Below, in pieces: positions 17,032 through 25,749 of a stretch of 64,000 nt of DNA; the first letter of the stretch is position 1; every line of letters begins with the position of its first letter. The position numbers and the translations under genes are program-made. This DNA is from Bacillota bacterium (GTDB lineage Bacteria > Bacillota > Clostridia > Christensenellales > SZUA-584): contig JAEWTL010000089.1 in NCBI GenBank assembly GCA_023459495.1, positions 1-64,000 of the forward strand, written 5' to 3'. The notes beneath the pieces were generated by a model. The model saw only the letters and a list, made by a program, of their open reading frames with translations, was not told the origin of the DNA and searched no databases.

Positions 17032-17061
17032 TTGTCCGGTTTCCTTGTGGTGTGTTATAAT
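17032..17061 (+). promoter_or_regulatory. Probable sigma-A promoter of the NHL surface protein
   Basis: TTGTCC at 17032-17037 and TATAAT at 17056-17061 with an 18-bp spacer, 37 bp before the ATG. The preceding 190 bp (16840-17030) holds no gene or recognised repeat. Confidence 0.6.
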
Positions 17062-17097
17062 TAACCAAAATATTATGACAACTACAGAGGTGGCAAC

Positions 17098-19200
17098 ATG
17101 TCATATAACAAACCGATACATAGAAAATATTTTAGCAGGGTGCTGATTTTAACTGCGTTGGTAACACTGGTTGTTATATTTACACATATGGGAAGCGCAC
17201 TATCGGCATCGGCAGGGACAGTAACTATCAAGACCATTGCAGGCAGCGCGACAAAAGGCTATGCCGGAGATGGTGGCCGGGCGACGGATGCAGCTTTCAA
17301 CGACATCTACGATTTTGTTTTTGACAGTGCCGGCAATATGTATTTAACCGACACGAATAACCATGTGATCCGAAAAGTGGATACCTCCGGCGTGGTCACT
17401 ACGATTGCTGGAACCGGCGTGGCAGGGTATTCCGGAGACGGCGGGTCTGCAACATCCGCTCAATTGAATCTCCCCGGCGCAATTATCATCGATGAAAGCG
17501 GCAATTTGTATATTTCTGATACCTATAACAACGTTATTCGGAAAATTGATACGTCCGGAGTCATCACAACGATAGCGGGTATATACTATGATTATGCTTA
17601 TTCTTCTAAATTTTCTGGCGATGGGGGGCTGGCAACAGAGGCGTATTTATGCCTTCCTTATGGATTATGCTTTGACAGCCAGGGCAATCTATTTTTCGCC
17701 GACCTCACAAACAACCGAATCAGGAAAGTGGATGTGACGACAGGCATCATAACGACGGTTGCCGGGAATGGGGGGACTACTTATTCAGGAGAAAATGGTC
17801 TTGCAACAGATACAGGTTTTCAAGCCACCGATGTGATCACAGACAGTGATGACAACCTGTACATCGCGACCAATTATACGGGTAAAGTGCTGAAAGTAGA
17901 TGCTCAAACGGGAATTATCACGACATATGTCGATGGCTTGAACAGACCCTGGGGGCTGGCATTCGATGCCGACGGAAATCTGTATATTGCCCAAAGAGGT
18001 GGTCTTGTGATTTCCAAGCTGGATAAAGCAACGGGGATACTAAGCACAGTAGCTGGAACAGGAGCAGTGGGATACTCGGGTGACGGAGGTAGTCCGCTGG
18101 ATGCTCAATTGAATTTTCCAACGAATGTTTGGGTCGATAGTAACGGCGTTATTTATATAGCCGATAAAACAAACAACAGAATCAGGGAAATCGCGACCTA
18201 TTATACGGCATCGTATACAGCGGGTTCAAACGGCACTTTGACAGGAGAAACCAATCAAACGATCAAAACCAATACAAATTCCACTGAAGTGACCGCCGTT
18301 CCGGACAGTGGTTATTATTTTGTACAATGGAGTGATGGAGTCACCTCTGCCAGCAGAACTGATACGAATGTAACAGGCAATATTGAAGTGACCGCGCAAT
18401 TTGACTTGCTTAATACGATAACCTTAGAAGAGCAAGGCGGAAATCCTGTTGCTGATATTGTAATGGCCAAAAATTCAACGATCGATTCGGCGCCGAGCAT
18501 TACAAGAACCGGATATATCTTTAAAGGCTGGTACAAAGAGAATACCTATAATACCGCTGTCGCATTTCCCTATACCGTCAGTGGCAATGATACATGGTAT
18601 GCAAAATGGGAGGCTGAGCTGGCGCCGACACCCAGCCCAACAGCAACGGCAACAGCAACGGCCACGGCAACAGCAACGGCCACGCCGACACCCACCCCGA
18701 CCGTAACGGCAACGCCGACACCCACCCCGACTGTAACGGCAACGCCGACACCCACCCCGACAGCAGCGGTAACAACGACACCGTCACCAAGCCCAACCCT
18801 GTCGGCGCAGCAGCAAGGAACGATTACGCCGGTTAAAACCGTTGGAGACGAAGCTGCAGGAACGGTAACGGTTACGATTAATGTCAGCGATCTGCCCGAA
18901 GGCACGGCTGCAATTCGGCTGCCTAATGGCGAGACCATTGAACTGACAGGTGCGGATACGGTTGAATTTACGGTTGCGGAGGATACATTAAACGAGGCTG
19001 GAACAATTGATATCGTTGCGATTGACGGCGAAGGAACCCCGTTAGCCGATTACAAGGTACAGGTGACAAGCAGCATGGCTGAGTCGCAAAATACAGGATT
19101 TTGGGTGGTGCTGCTATTAATACTGGGTATCGTGCTTTGTGTGCTGATTCTGGTTCTCATCATAAGGAAAATGAGGCGGAACAGAAGAGAAAACACGTAA
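17098..19200 (+). CDS. Secreted NHL-repeat surface protein with class B membrane anchor module
   Basis: A 700-residue exported protein. A basic, hydrophobic signal sequence covers residues 1-40. Residues about 45-367 are NHL-type beta-propeller repeats, with recurrent GYSGDGG, NLYISDTYNNVIRKID and TTIAG motifs. A bacterial repeat domain (about 370-437) and one InlB-type repeat (about 440-505, ending TWYAKWE) follow. Residues 508-567 are a Thr/Pro/Ala linker, then a module with SDLPEGTAAIRLPNGE (about 585-660), and a C-terminal transmembrane helix with basic tail (RKMRRNRR). There is no LPxTG; only a degenerate QNTGF precedes the helix. GAGG upstream supports ATG 17098. Likely an envelope-bound ligand-binding protein. 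Confidence 0.85.
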   Translation: MSYNKPIHRKYFSRVLILTALVTLVVIFTHMGSALSASAGTVTIKTIAGSATKGYAGDGGRATDAAFNDIYDFVFDSAGNMYLTDTNNHVIRKVDTSGVVTTIAGTGVAGYSGDGGSATSAQLNLPGAIIIDESGNLYISDTYNNVIRKIDTSGVITTIAGIYYDYAYSSKFSGDGGLATEAYLCLPYGLCFDSQGNLFFADLTNNRIRKVDVTTGIITTVAGNGGTTYSGENGLATDTGFQATDVITDSDDNLYIATNYTGKVLKVDAQTGIITTYVDGLNRPWGLAFDADGNLYIAQRGGLVISKLDKATGILSTVAGTGAVGYSGDGGSPLDAQLNFPTNVWVDSNGVIYIADKTNNRIREIATYYTASYTAGSNGTLTGETNQTIKTNTNSTEVTAVPDSGYYFVQWSDGVTSASRTDTNVTGNIEVTAQFDLLNTITLEEQGGNPVADIVMAKNSTIDSAPSITRTGYIFKGWYKENTYNTAVAFPYTVSGNDTWYAKWEAELAPTPSPTATATATATATATATPTPTPTVTATPTPTPTVTATPTPTPTAAVTTTPSPSPTLSAQQQGTITPVKTVGDEAAGTVTVTINVSDLPEGTAAIRLPNGETIELTGADTVEFTVAEDTLNEAGTIDIVAIDGEGTPLADYKVQVTSSMAESQNTGFWVVLLLILGIVLCVLILVLIIRKMRRNRRENT

Positions 19201-19412
19201 GAAAGATGATAGCGCTTTCGTAGCTGCCAGCTGTTTACTGGCATTTTCAACGTGGTGGTTGCAGACAGAGAATGACGGGCGACCATTGGTCGCCCCTACG
19301 GATGGACAGGACAAGCCGGAATCGGCAGGGAACGGCCCCTGTGCCGTTCCGGTGTAGACATGACATTCCGGATCGGAGTCTGGATTGCTTCAGGTCCGGG
19401 CATGCCTGCCGA
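19201..19412. repeat. Intergenic gap with two repeat units
   Basis: Between the NHL gene and tetR: GGGCGACCATTGGTCGCCCC near 19278-19297 and GGAACGGCCCCTGTGCCGTTCC near 19330-19352, then a TGGATTGCTTC motif. No gene. Confidence 0.7.
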
Positions 19413-20066
19413 TTAATTTTCTGTTCCTGGCGCTTTCGCGGTTTGATCCGGCTGCGAAACTCCGGCAGGCAGGCCGATGGCCTGGGCAATCATCCACAGC
19501 AATACATCGATAATTTCTTCCGTCTTTTTATCAATGTCTTTTGGCGAAAATCCAATGGAAGTGACCAGCCAGGGCGCAACGGAAATCAATGAAATCAGTG
19601 TGCTGATCACCACCACGGATACAATCTTTGCGTTCGGCAGGCTTTTATCAGTCTGCTGCGATTCGATCCAATTGGCCAATAGGGTTGCAATCCTTTGGGT
19701 GCTTTGGTCGATATAAGACTCGGGAGACAGGCCGTCCAGCTCGGAGCGGACGATCAGCTTTACTAAGTCCTCATTCTCTTTTAAGAAGGTCAACAGTAGC
19801 CCGCGCAGGTTTTTGAAAGGATTCGAGGGCTGCTCGGGGATCACCGAATACGTGTTTTTCAGTGCGGATAGCTCCCGGCGCAGGATGGCGGTGACCAACT
19901 GGTCCTTGCTGCCGAAATAGCGGATAATCAGCGCGTGGTTTATTCCGGCTTCCGCGGCAATTTTGCGTATGCTGACGCCGTTGACGCCATATTGGGCAAA
20001 AAGCCCGCTCGCCGCGTCCAGTATTTTCTCCTTTGCCGTATCGGAAGCCTCGCCAGCCCTTGCCAT
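19413..20066 (-). CDS. TetR-family transcriptional regulator
   Basis: About 217 residues. The N-terminal helix-turn-helix is typical (KEKILDAASGLFAQYGVNGVSIRKIAAEAG, read in pieces, then FGSKDQLVTAILRREL); the rest is a variable helical ligand domain with a hydrophobic patch near residues 150-170. The frame extends upstream to 20252, but GAGGTGAG precedes the ATG at 20066, which gives the normal length. Its promoter carries a palindrome over the -35 box, consistent with autorepression, and it is divergent from the H-lectin surface protein, the most likely second target. Confidence 0.9.
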   Translation of the reverse strand: MARAGEASDTAKEKILDAASGLFAQYGVNGVSIRKIAAEAGINHALIIRYFGSKDQLVTAILRRELSALKNTYSVIPEQPSNPFKNLRGLLLTFLKENEDLVKLIVRSELDGLSPESYIDQSTQRIATLLANWIESQQTDKSLPNAKIVSVVVISTLISLISVAPWLVTSIGFSPKDIDKKTEEIIDVLLWMIAQAIGLPAGVSQPDQTAKAPGTEN

Positions 20067-20087
20067 ACCACTCACCTCTTCCCGTTT

Positions 20088-20130
20088 ATTATAAACGGTT
20101 TTCCGCGCAGTTGCCAACGAAATCGTTGGC
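20088..20130 (-). promoter_or_regulatory. tetR promoter with overlapping palindromic operator
   Basis: On the minus strand, TTGGCA (20112-20117) and TATAAT (20088-20093) are separated by 18 bp. GCCAACGA-aa-TCGTTGGC (20113-20130), an 8-bp perfect dyad, covers the -35 box. Confidence 0.65.
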
Positions 20131-20185
20131 TTCTGTTCCGGCTCCTGACCGATTGACAAAAAGGACAAGCGATGGTAAATTGATC

Positions 20186-20201
20186 GTAACCGAATGGTTA
20201 C
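20186..20201. promoter_or_regulatory. Second dyad in the tetR/surface-protein intergenic region
   Basis: GTAACC (20186-20191) and GGTTAC (20196-20201) around GAAT, about 100 bp upstream of the surface-protein ATG. It could be a second regulator site for the divergent gene. Confidence 0.45.
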
Positions 20202-20301
20202 ATAAATCGGTTTCGATTGGTCGCCGGAGGACACACAGAACCTCCGTTTCATATGATGACGGCAGGCTTTAACGTTTACTGGAAAGTGAGTACGAAGACT
20301 G

Positions 20302-22482
20302 ATGGAGCCAATAAAATCAACGGATATTCAGACGCGTGCCAATTCGGAGTCTCGTAAAAGGTCCGGCAGGAAGCTGACCATCCTGATACAGGCGCTCATC
20401 TTCCTCCTCTGCACGGTATGCGTGACGCTGGGACTGGGGGCCGGAACGGCCCGGGCGGCGAATCATACGATGGGCCAGCTCGCGGGAGGAAAGGGCACAT
20501 ACAGCGACGGAAACACGATAGCGTTCGGCAAAACGTTCACGGCGGCGCCCGTCGTTGTGGTGAATGCCTGCGATGTTGCCGGATACCCCTTAGCCGCCGC
20601 CGCAACAAGCGTCACCACGACCGGCTTCACCGTAAGGATATGCGACCTTGACGGAATTGCGGCCAGCAATGCAACGGTGCAATGGATCGCTATCATACCC
20701 GACCCGGATAATCCAAAGATCAAGGCCGGATACGGCTATGCATATGATGGCGAAACCTTTAATTTCAGCCCTGCGTTTAATGATCTGCCTGCCTCTTTTC
20801 CTTATCCTACCATGTTCTGTTCGGCATATGGCTTGAGTCAGCCGCTGCTTGCGTCTTTTTACAGCCTGTCTTCAAGCGCTTTTACGGCAGCATTAAAAGA
20901 TATGGACGGCAGCCCGGAGGAAGGCACCTTATCCTGGATCGCCATAGACGCTTCGGATTATCCGTACGACAATGTTTACGATGAGGCCGTTTTGGTTGGC
21001 AATTATACCACGTATAACAACAATACCCATATTGCGTACGGCCCGCCCATTTCAACCTACGCGGATGCAGATAACCTGGTAATACTGACCTGCGCTCAGA
21101 AATCCAACATGCCCTATTGCTCGACTGCCCGTAACAATTCCATCTACGGGTTTGACCTGAGTCTGCAGGATTATGATAAAACGGCGGGCACCAGCGTCTG
21201 GACCTCCTGGATGGTGTTCGGAATCAATCCGCCGGGGACGCATCTGGTCATATTTGAAACTAACGGCGGGGATATATCCGGGGAATGGGAATACGTGTAT
21301 ACCGATGATAGCAACCATGTCGCGCTGCCTGCGAGCCCGACGCGTTCAGGATATCACTTTGCGGAGTGGAACACGCGCAGCGACGGGCGGGGCGATAAGA
21401 TTACCGCTTCCACAGAAATAACGGAGGATATATCGGCGTACGCCATCTGGACGCCGAACAGCTGTACCGTCAGCTTCGACAGCAACGGCGGGGACACGGA
21501 CGCCAGCCCGGCGTCAAAAGCCGTGACGAATCCGGCTACGACGGTGGGCACGCTCCCCGCACCCCCGACGCGCAGCGGCTACTCCTTTGCGGGCTGGAAT
21601 ACCGAGGCGGATGGAGAAGGCTATGCGTTTACGGCGTCTACGGTAATTACGGCAACGCCCATGACGGTGTACGCCATGTGGATGCCCGATACCTATACGG
21701 TAACGTTTGATAAAAACGGCGGGGACACAGACGCAAGCCCGGCGATAGAGACGGTGACGACTCCGGCTACGACAGTCGGCGCACTTCCTGCGCCGCCCTC
21801 CCGTAGCGGCTATCATTTCGCGGGCTGGAACGCGCAAAGCGACGGGCACGGCAGCCCGTTCACGGCTTCTACGGCGGTGACGGGCAGCACCACGGTATAC
21901 GCCGTGTGGACGCCGGTATATACAGTGACGTTCGACAGCAACGGCGGGGATACGGACGCAAGCCCGGCGGCCGCAACGACGGATATAAACGGGCATGTGT
22001 CTCTGCCTTCAACTGACCCGGCGCGCAGTGGATATCACTTCGCGGGCTGGAATACGCAAAGCGACGGGCATGGCAGCCCGTTCACGGCTTCCACGGCGGT
22101 GACGGGAAGCACCACGGTATACGCCGCATGGACGGCGCTGACGCTGGAGAGCACCGCTCCGACCGGACATATCTACACCGGCGGGCGTATTACGCTGACG
22201 CCCAACGTGGACGGCGGCGAGTGGAACTGGGATCACAGCTTTTTCACGGCCACGTTCAACAGCCCGGCGACGTTTACCGCGCTGAAGGCGGGGACTTCCA
22301 CCATCACCTATACGGTGGGGGGAGCAACGACGAGCTATACGGTCACCATTGAGAAGAACACACTGCCTGCCACCGGGCAGGACTTTACGTGGGTATGGGT
22401 GTTCATCGGGGCGGCGCTGGCGGTCTTTGCGGCGGGGATGGTTGTCCGGAGGCGAAGAAAATCAGTGAATAATGAACGGTGA
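20302..22482 (+). CDS. H-type lectin-like surface protein with InlB repeats and LPATG sorting signal
   Basis: A 726-residue wall protein. Residues 1-53 form a long signal peptide ending near ARAAN. Residues about 55-140 match the H-type lectin pattern (FGKTFTAAPVVVV, TTTGFTVRI, VQWIAII), and a divergent second copy follows to about 310. Four InlB-type repeats (about 318-612; each has GYxFAGWNTxxDG and TVYAxW) stalk the lectin out. A C-terminal Ig-like unit shared with other proteins here leads to LPATGQ at 688, a hydrophobic helix and RRRRK tail, a sortase substrate signature. H-type lectins bind GalNAc-like sugars; host or mucin glycan binding is inference. The final codons fall in a repeated terminator cassette. 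Confidence 0.82.
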   Translation: MEPIKSTDIQTRANSESRKRSGRKLTILIQALIFLLCTVCVTLGLGAGTARAANHTMGQLAGGKGTYSDGNTIAFGKTFTAAPVVVVNACDVAGYPLAAAATSVTTTGFTVRICDLDGIAASNATVQWIAIIPDPDNPKIKAGYGYAYDGETFNFSPAFNDLPASFPYPTMFCSAYGLSQPLLASFYSLSSSAFTAALKDMDGSPEEGTLSWIAIDASDYPYDNVYDEAVLVGNYTTYNNNTHIAYGPPISTYADADNLVILTCAQKSNMPYCSTARNNSIYGFDLSLQDYDKTAGTSVWTSWMVFGINPPGTHLVIFETNGGDISGEWEYVYTDDSNHVALPASPTRSGYHFAEWNTRSDGRGDKITASTEITEDISAYAIWTPNSCTVSFDSNGGDTDASPASKAVTNPATTVGTLPAPPTRSGYSFAGWNTEADGEGYAFTASTVITATPMTVYAMWMPDTYTVTFDKNGGDTDASPAIETVTTPATTVGALPAPPSRSGYHFAGWNAQSDGHGSPFTASTAVTGSTTVYAVWTPVYTVTFDSNGGDTDASPAAATTDINGHVSLPSTDPARSGYHFAGWNTQSDGHGSPFTASTAVTGSTTVYAAWTALTLESTAPTGHIYTGGRITLTPNVDGGEWNWDHSFFTATFNSPATFTALKAGTSTITYTVGGATTSYTVTIEKNTLPATGQDFTWVWVFIGAALAVFAAGMVVRRRRKSVNNER

Positions 22483-22536
22483 ATAGTGAATGGTGAATCG
22501 TGATCAGGGCGGCGGGGCGAGGCTTCGCCGCTTTTT
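22463..22536 (+). terminator. Repeated stop-codon/terminator cassette
   Basis: CAGTGAATAATGAACGGTGA followed by further GTGAATx units and then GGCGA-ggc-TTCGCC in a GCGGC stem and five T. The last five codons and stop of the surface gene lie inside it. Related cassettes are at 23594, 32465, 44141 and 54501. Confidence 0.75.
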
Positions 22537-22810
22537 GCGTGGCGGTGAATGGCGCTAAGCGTATGGGAAAAGCCTTTTCGTTGAGGGAGGTGGGGTGTGC
22601 TGGCAATGAAGGCGGCGTGGTAATACGGAGGCATTAGGGGCGACCACAGGTCGCCCCTACGGGGTAATGCGGAGGAACGGCTATGTACGCTCCGATGGGC
22701 TTTCGGCGCTGTTCTTGAATACGGGCCTTTGGTCGGGTATACTGTGCTCATACGGTTTTGCGTCGAGGAGAATATAAGGCAATACGCGACTATGAACAAT
22801 AACTTAGCTA
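22537..22810. repeat. Gap with one palindromic repeat unit
   Basis: GGGCGACCACAGGTCGCCCCTACGG lies near 22638-22662 (in part GGGCGACC / GGTCGCCC). The remaining sequence up to the aldolase gene shows no gene or recognised motif. Confidence 0.6.
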
Positions 22811-22822
22811 TTGAGGGTTGAT

Positions 22823-23599
22823 ATGCTGAAGAATACGGTGAAGCAAAAGCTACTTGAAGGAAAGACGGTGCTGGGCACGTTTCAGTGCATGGACAGCCGG
22901 GCGGCGTCGGCGGTGCTGGCGGACAGCGGCTTTGACTGGATCATCGTCGATATGGAACACGGCATGATGGACCTGGAGACCGCCGGAGACATGGCGGAAA
23001 CAGCCCGCTCGTATGGGGCTGTGCCGTTCATCCGCGTCAGCGGCAATGACGACGGCATCATCAAGCGCGCGCTGGACGCAGGCCCTTTGGGGGTAATGAT
23101 CCCCATGGTGAACACGAAGGCTGACGCGCAGAAGGCCGTCAGCGCCTGCAAGTATTCGCCGCAGGGCGTGCGCGGCATCGGCCCCGGACGCGCCTCGCTG
23201 TTCGGGCTGCATCTGGCGGAATACACGGCGCAGGCCAATCAGGAGATCATGGTGCTGCTGCAGGCGGAGCATAAGGACGCGGTGGACGCGATCGACGAGA
23301 TATTGTCCGTCGCGGGCATCGACGTAATATTCGTGGGGCCGCTCGATCTTTCCTGCTCCATGGGTCTGATCGGGCAGCCGAATCATCCCGCGGTGGAAGC
23401 GGCAGTGGCAAAGGTGCTGGAGGCCGCACAGCGTCACGGCGTCGTGCCGGGCATATTCTGCATGGATGCAAGGGAGGCGCTGCGGCGCGCCGAGCAGGGA
23501 TTCAGATTTATTGCCGTTGGACTGGATTCAAAGTTTCTGGCGGCTTCCGCGGCGCAGGCACTGGAAAGCGTCCGCTCCGGGCTGGGACCGAAACAGTGA
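22823..23599 (+). CDS. HpcH/HpaI-family class II aldolase
   Basis: A 258-residue TIM-barrel aldolase of the HpcH/HpaI-citrate lyase beta family. It carries the expected metal and catalytic segments: WIIVDMEHG near residue 40, PFIRVSG with the conserved Arg, GVMIPMV, VLLQAEH with the metal-binding Glu, and VGPLDLSCSMG with the metal-binding Asp. Family members cleave or form 4-hydroxy-2-oxo acids with pyruvate as one product; which aldehyde is used here is unknown. ATG 22823 has GAGGG seven bases upstream; a TTG at 22811 is a weaker alternative. It stands alone, ending in a repeated terminator cassette, so there is no pathway context. Confidence 0.88.
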   Translation: MLKNTVKQKLLEGKTVLGTFQCMDSRAASAVLADSGFDWIIVDMEHGMMDLETAGDMAETARSYGAVPFIRVSGNDDGIIKRALDAGPLGVMIPMVNTKADAQKAVSACKYSPQGVRGIGPGRASLFGLHLAEYTAQANQEIMVLLQAEHKDAVDAIDEILSVAGIDVIFVGPLDLSCSMGLIGQPNHPAVEAAVAKVLEAAQRHGVVPGIFCMDAREALRRAEQGFRFIAVGLDSKFLAASAAQALESVRSGLGPKQ

Positions 23600-23661
23600 A
23601 TAGTGAATAATGAACAATGAATAGGGATATCGGCGGTGAGGCGAGGCTTTGCCGCTTTTTT
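23594..23661 (+). terminator. Repeated stop-codon/terminator cassette
   Basis: CAGTGAATAGTGAATAATGA begins at the aldolase stop codon, followed by GGCGAGGCTTTGCCGC and six or seven T. Confidence 0.72.
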
Positions 23662-23689
23662 GTATGATGGATGGTTGGTGTAGCTGGCA

Positions 23690-24095
23690 AAAAACTCCTC
23701 TTTGAGGGGAGGTGGACGCCGCAGACGGACGGAAGGGTGTGGTTTGGCTGGTAATTCGGGCGGTGCGGAAATGCGGAAACATGGCGGGCGACCAATGGTC
23801 GCCCCTACGGTAAGATGGGACAAGGCGGGCGTGTCGGGAACGGTCTTGACCGTTCCGGTGTGGTTGGTTCTGGATCGCTTTGCTTGCCACACCGCAAAGC
23901 TCCGCTTTTTTTGGCCCCCCGGTGCTCTCGCAATGACGGAGGTTTGGTTTAGACGGGCATTGCGGGCGACCAATGGTCGCCCCTACGGAAAGAGGGGAAA
24001 GGCCGGAACGTGTAGGGAACGGTCTTGACCGTTCCGGTGTGGTTGGTTCTGGATCGCTTTGCTTGCAAGGATAGCGGGGCGGAGCTGGGGCGGTG
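23690..24095. repeat. Mosaic block of interspersed palindromic repeats
   Basis: No credible gene. Units: CTCCTCTTTGAGGGGAGGTGGACGCC near 23695-23720 (read in parts), GGGCGACCAATGGTCGCCCC near 23788 and again near 23965, GGAACGGTC-tt-GACCGTTCC at 23837-23856 and 24016-24035, and two copies of GTGTGGTTGGTTCTGGATCG. The stretch 24096-24254 shows nothing recognisable. Confidence 0.8.
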
Positions 24096-24269
24096 GAGCG
24101 CTGGATGATGGAGGAGAACAAGGAGTTTTGTAGAATATTGAAACCGGGGAAACCGCCATGGCTGGGATGGCCGGACAGGTGAAACACAGTTGCCAATGCG
24201 GTTTCGGTATGGCATAAGGATGAGCTGGGAAGCAGGGGACAACGGAAATAGAGGATGAGGGAGCTGGCA

Positions 24270-25184
24270 ATGATCGTCTTTGGCTGCATCATATCGGTTC
24301 TAATCATAATGGCCGCGTACCACCATGTCCGGCTGGCGCTGGACAAGCCCAAAATAAAACCGGCAGGGGAATTGGTGGAAGTCGACGGATGCCGTATGCA
24401 CATCTACGCGGAGGGTGTGGGAAAAACGGGAGGTGGGCCCACCCTCGTTTTGTTGGCAGGCTCGGGAGTTGCGGCGCCGGTTTACGATTATAAAGTGCTT
24501 TATTCCCGGCTGTCGGGCGATTACAGGGTTGTGGTTGCGGAGAAGTTCGGATACGGATATTCCGATGTCTGCGGGGCGCCAAGAGACGTGGAAACGATGG
24601 TTGAGGAGATTCGGGAGGCGCTGACCAAAGCCGGGGAAGTCGCTCCCTATGTGCTGATGCCGCACTCCATGTCTGCGCTGGAAGCGATTTATTGGGCGCA
24701 CACCTATCCTGAGGAGGTGCAGGCGGTGGTCGGCTTGGATATGGCTGTTCCGGCAGCCTATGACAAAAACAGGCTCGCGGGCATCACGTTGATGAGAATC
24801 GGAGTCTTTCTGGGGCTTCACCGTTTGGAGATATTCAACCCGGTCAGCCGGCGGGGAATGACCAAGGAGGAATACAGGCAGAACAAGCTGCTCAATGATC
24901 GGAATACCCTGAATGCGGATGTATACAACGAATGCAGGGCCGTGTTGAAAAATGCGCGCCGGGTGAGCGGCATGAATATCGCCGATGTCCCTATGCTGAT
25001 GTTTACCACAAACCTGGGCGACAGCGGCAGGAGCAAGGCCTGGGAGGCGGCGCAGGAGGGCTTTGCTGCGAAGATGAGCCGCTGCGTGCAAATAAAATAT
25101 CATTGCGGACACAATTTGCATTATTACAAATCTGAGGAGATGGCTGCGGCGATTCTGGATTTTCTGGGGAGCTTGCGCGGTTGA
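24270..25184 (+). CDS. Alpha/beta hydrolase, membrane-anchored
   Basis: About 304 residues. A single N-terminal hydrophobic helix (FGCIISVLIIMAAYH) is followed by an alpha/beta hydrolase core: LVLLAGSGVAAP oxyanion region, VVVAEKFGYGYSD, the nucleophile elbow in MPHSMSALEA (a G-x-S-x-G variant with His at the first position and Ala at the last) and a late HCGHNLHYY with the probable catalytic His. An extracytoplasmic or membrane-surface esterase or lipase-like role is likely; substrate unknown. ATG 24255 opens the frame, but GAGGGAG lies seven bases before ATG 24270, which is preferred. A terminator follows at 25242. Confidence 0.8.
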   Translation: MIVFGCIISVLIIMAAYHHVRLALDKPKIKPAGELVEVDGCRMHIYAEGVGKTGGGPTLVLLAGSGVAAPVYDYKVLYSRLSGDYRVVVAEKFGYGYSDVCGAPRDVETMVEEIREALTKAGEVAPYVLMPHSMSALEAIYWAHTYPEEVQAVVGLDMAVPAAYDKNRLAGITLMRIGVFLGLHRLEIFNPVSRRGMTKEEYRQNKLLNDRNTLNADVYNECRAVLKNARRVSGMNIADVPMLMFTTNLGDSGRSKAWEAAQEGFAAKMSRCVQIKYHCGHNLHYYKSEEMAAAILDFLGSLRG

Positions 25185-25241
25185 ACCCTTAAGAGAGTGC
25201 ATTAGGCCGGGCATGAGCCATATTCGTTCCTTCAGCCAAGG

Positions 25242-25263
25242 GAGCCGTCGGGGCTCTTTTTTG
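25242..25263 (+). terminator. Intrinsic terminator after the hydrolase
   Basis: GAGCC (25242-25246), GTCGG loop, GGCTC (25252-25256), then TTTTTT. Confidence 0.8.
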
Positions 25264-25680
25264 TTGCATATTTGGCGAAGATGGAGCAGTAGGAAGGACG
25301 CACAGCAAGGCCTCTCCTTCGAGAGGAGGTGGACGCCGCAAGCGGACGGAAGGGTGGGCTTGGCTGGCAATTCGGGCGGTGAGGAGTTGCGGAGACATAG
25401 CGGGGACCACGCAGGGTCGCCCCTGCGGTAAGAGGGGAAGAGCCGAAACGTGTAGGGAACGGTCTTGACCGTTCCGGTGCGGCGGTACTGGATTGCTTCG
25501 TCGCTGGTGCTCCTCGCAAACGGAGGTGAAGTTTGAGCTGGTAATGTGGGCAGTGCGGCAATGCAGAGGATGACGGGCGACCAATGGTCGCCCCTACGGT
25601 AAGAGGGGAAAGGCCGGAACGTGTAGGGAATGGTCTTGACCGTTCCGGTGCGGCGGACGACAGGACGGGTGATGCGGCAG
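25264..25680. repeat. Mosaic block of interspersed palindromic repeats
   Basis: No credible gene. Units: CTCTCCTTCGAGAGGAGGTGG near 25312-25332 (in parts), GGGACCACGCAGGGTCGCCCC near 25404, GGAACGGTC-tt-GACCGTTCC at 25456-25475, GGGCGACCAATGGTCGCCCC near 25575 and a one-mismatch GGAATGGTC-tt-GACCGTTCC at 25627-25646. Confidence 0.8.
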
Positions 25681-25715
25681 AAACAAAGCAGCCGGAGCGC
25701 TTGGCCCCGGCTGCT
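25681..25715 (-). terminator. Intrinsic terminator of the aldo/keto reductase operon
   Basis: AGCAGCCGG (25687-25695) pairs with CCGGCTGCT (25707-25715); read on the minus strand it is followed by TTTGTTT. Confidence 0.75.
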
Positions 25716-25749
25716 GCCGAAAGGGGGGAGAGGTAATTAGCGAATTGGG

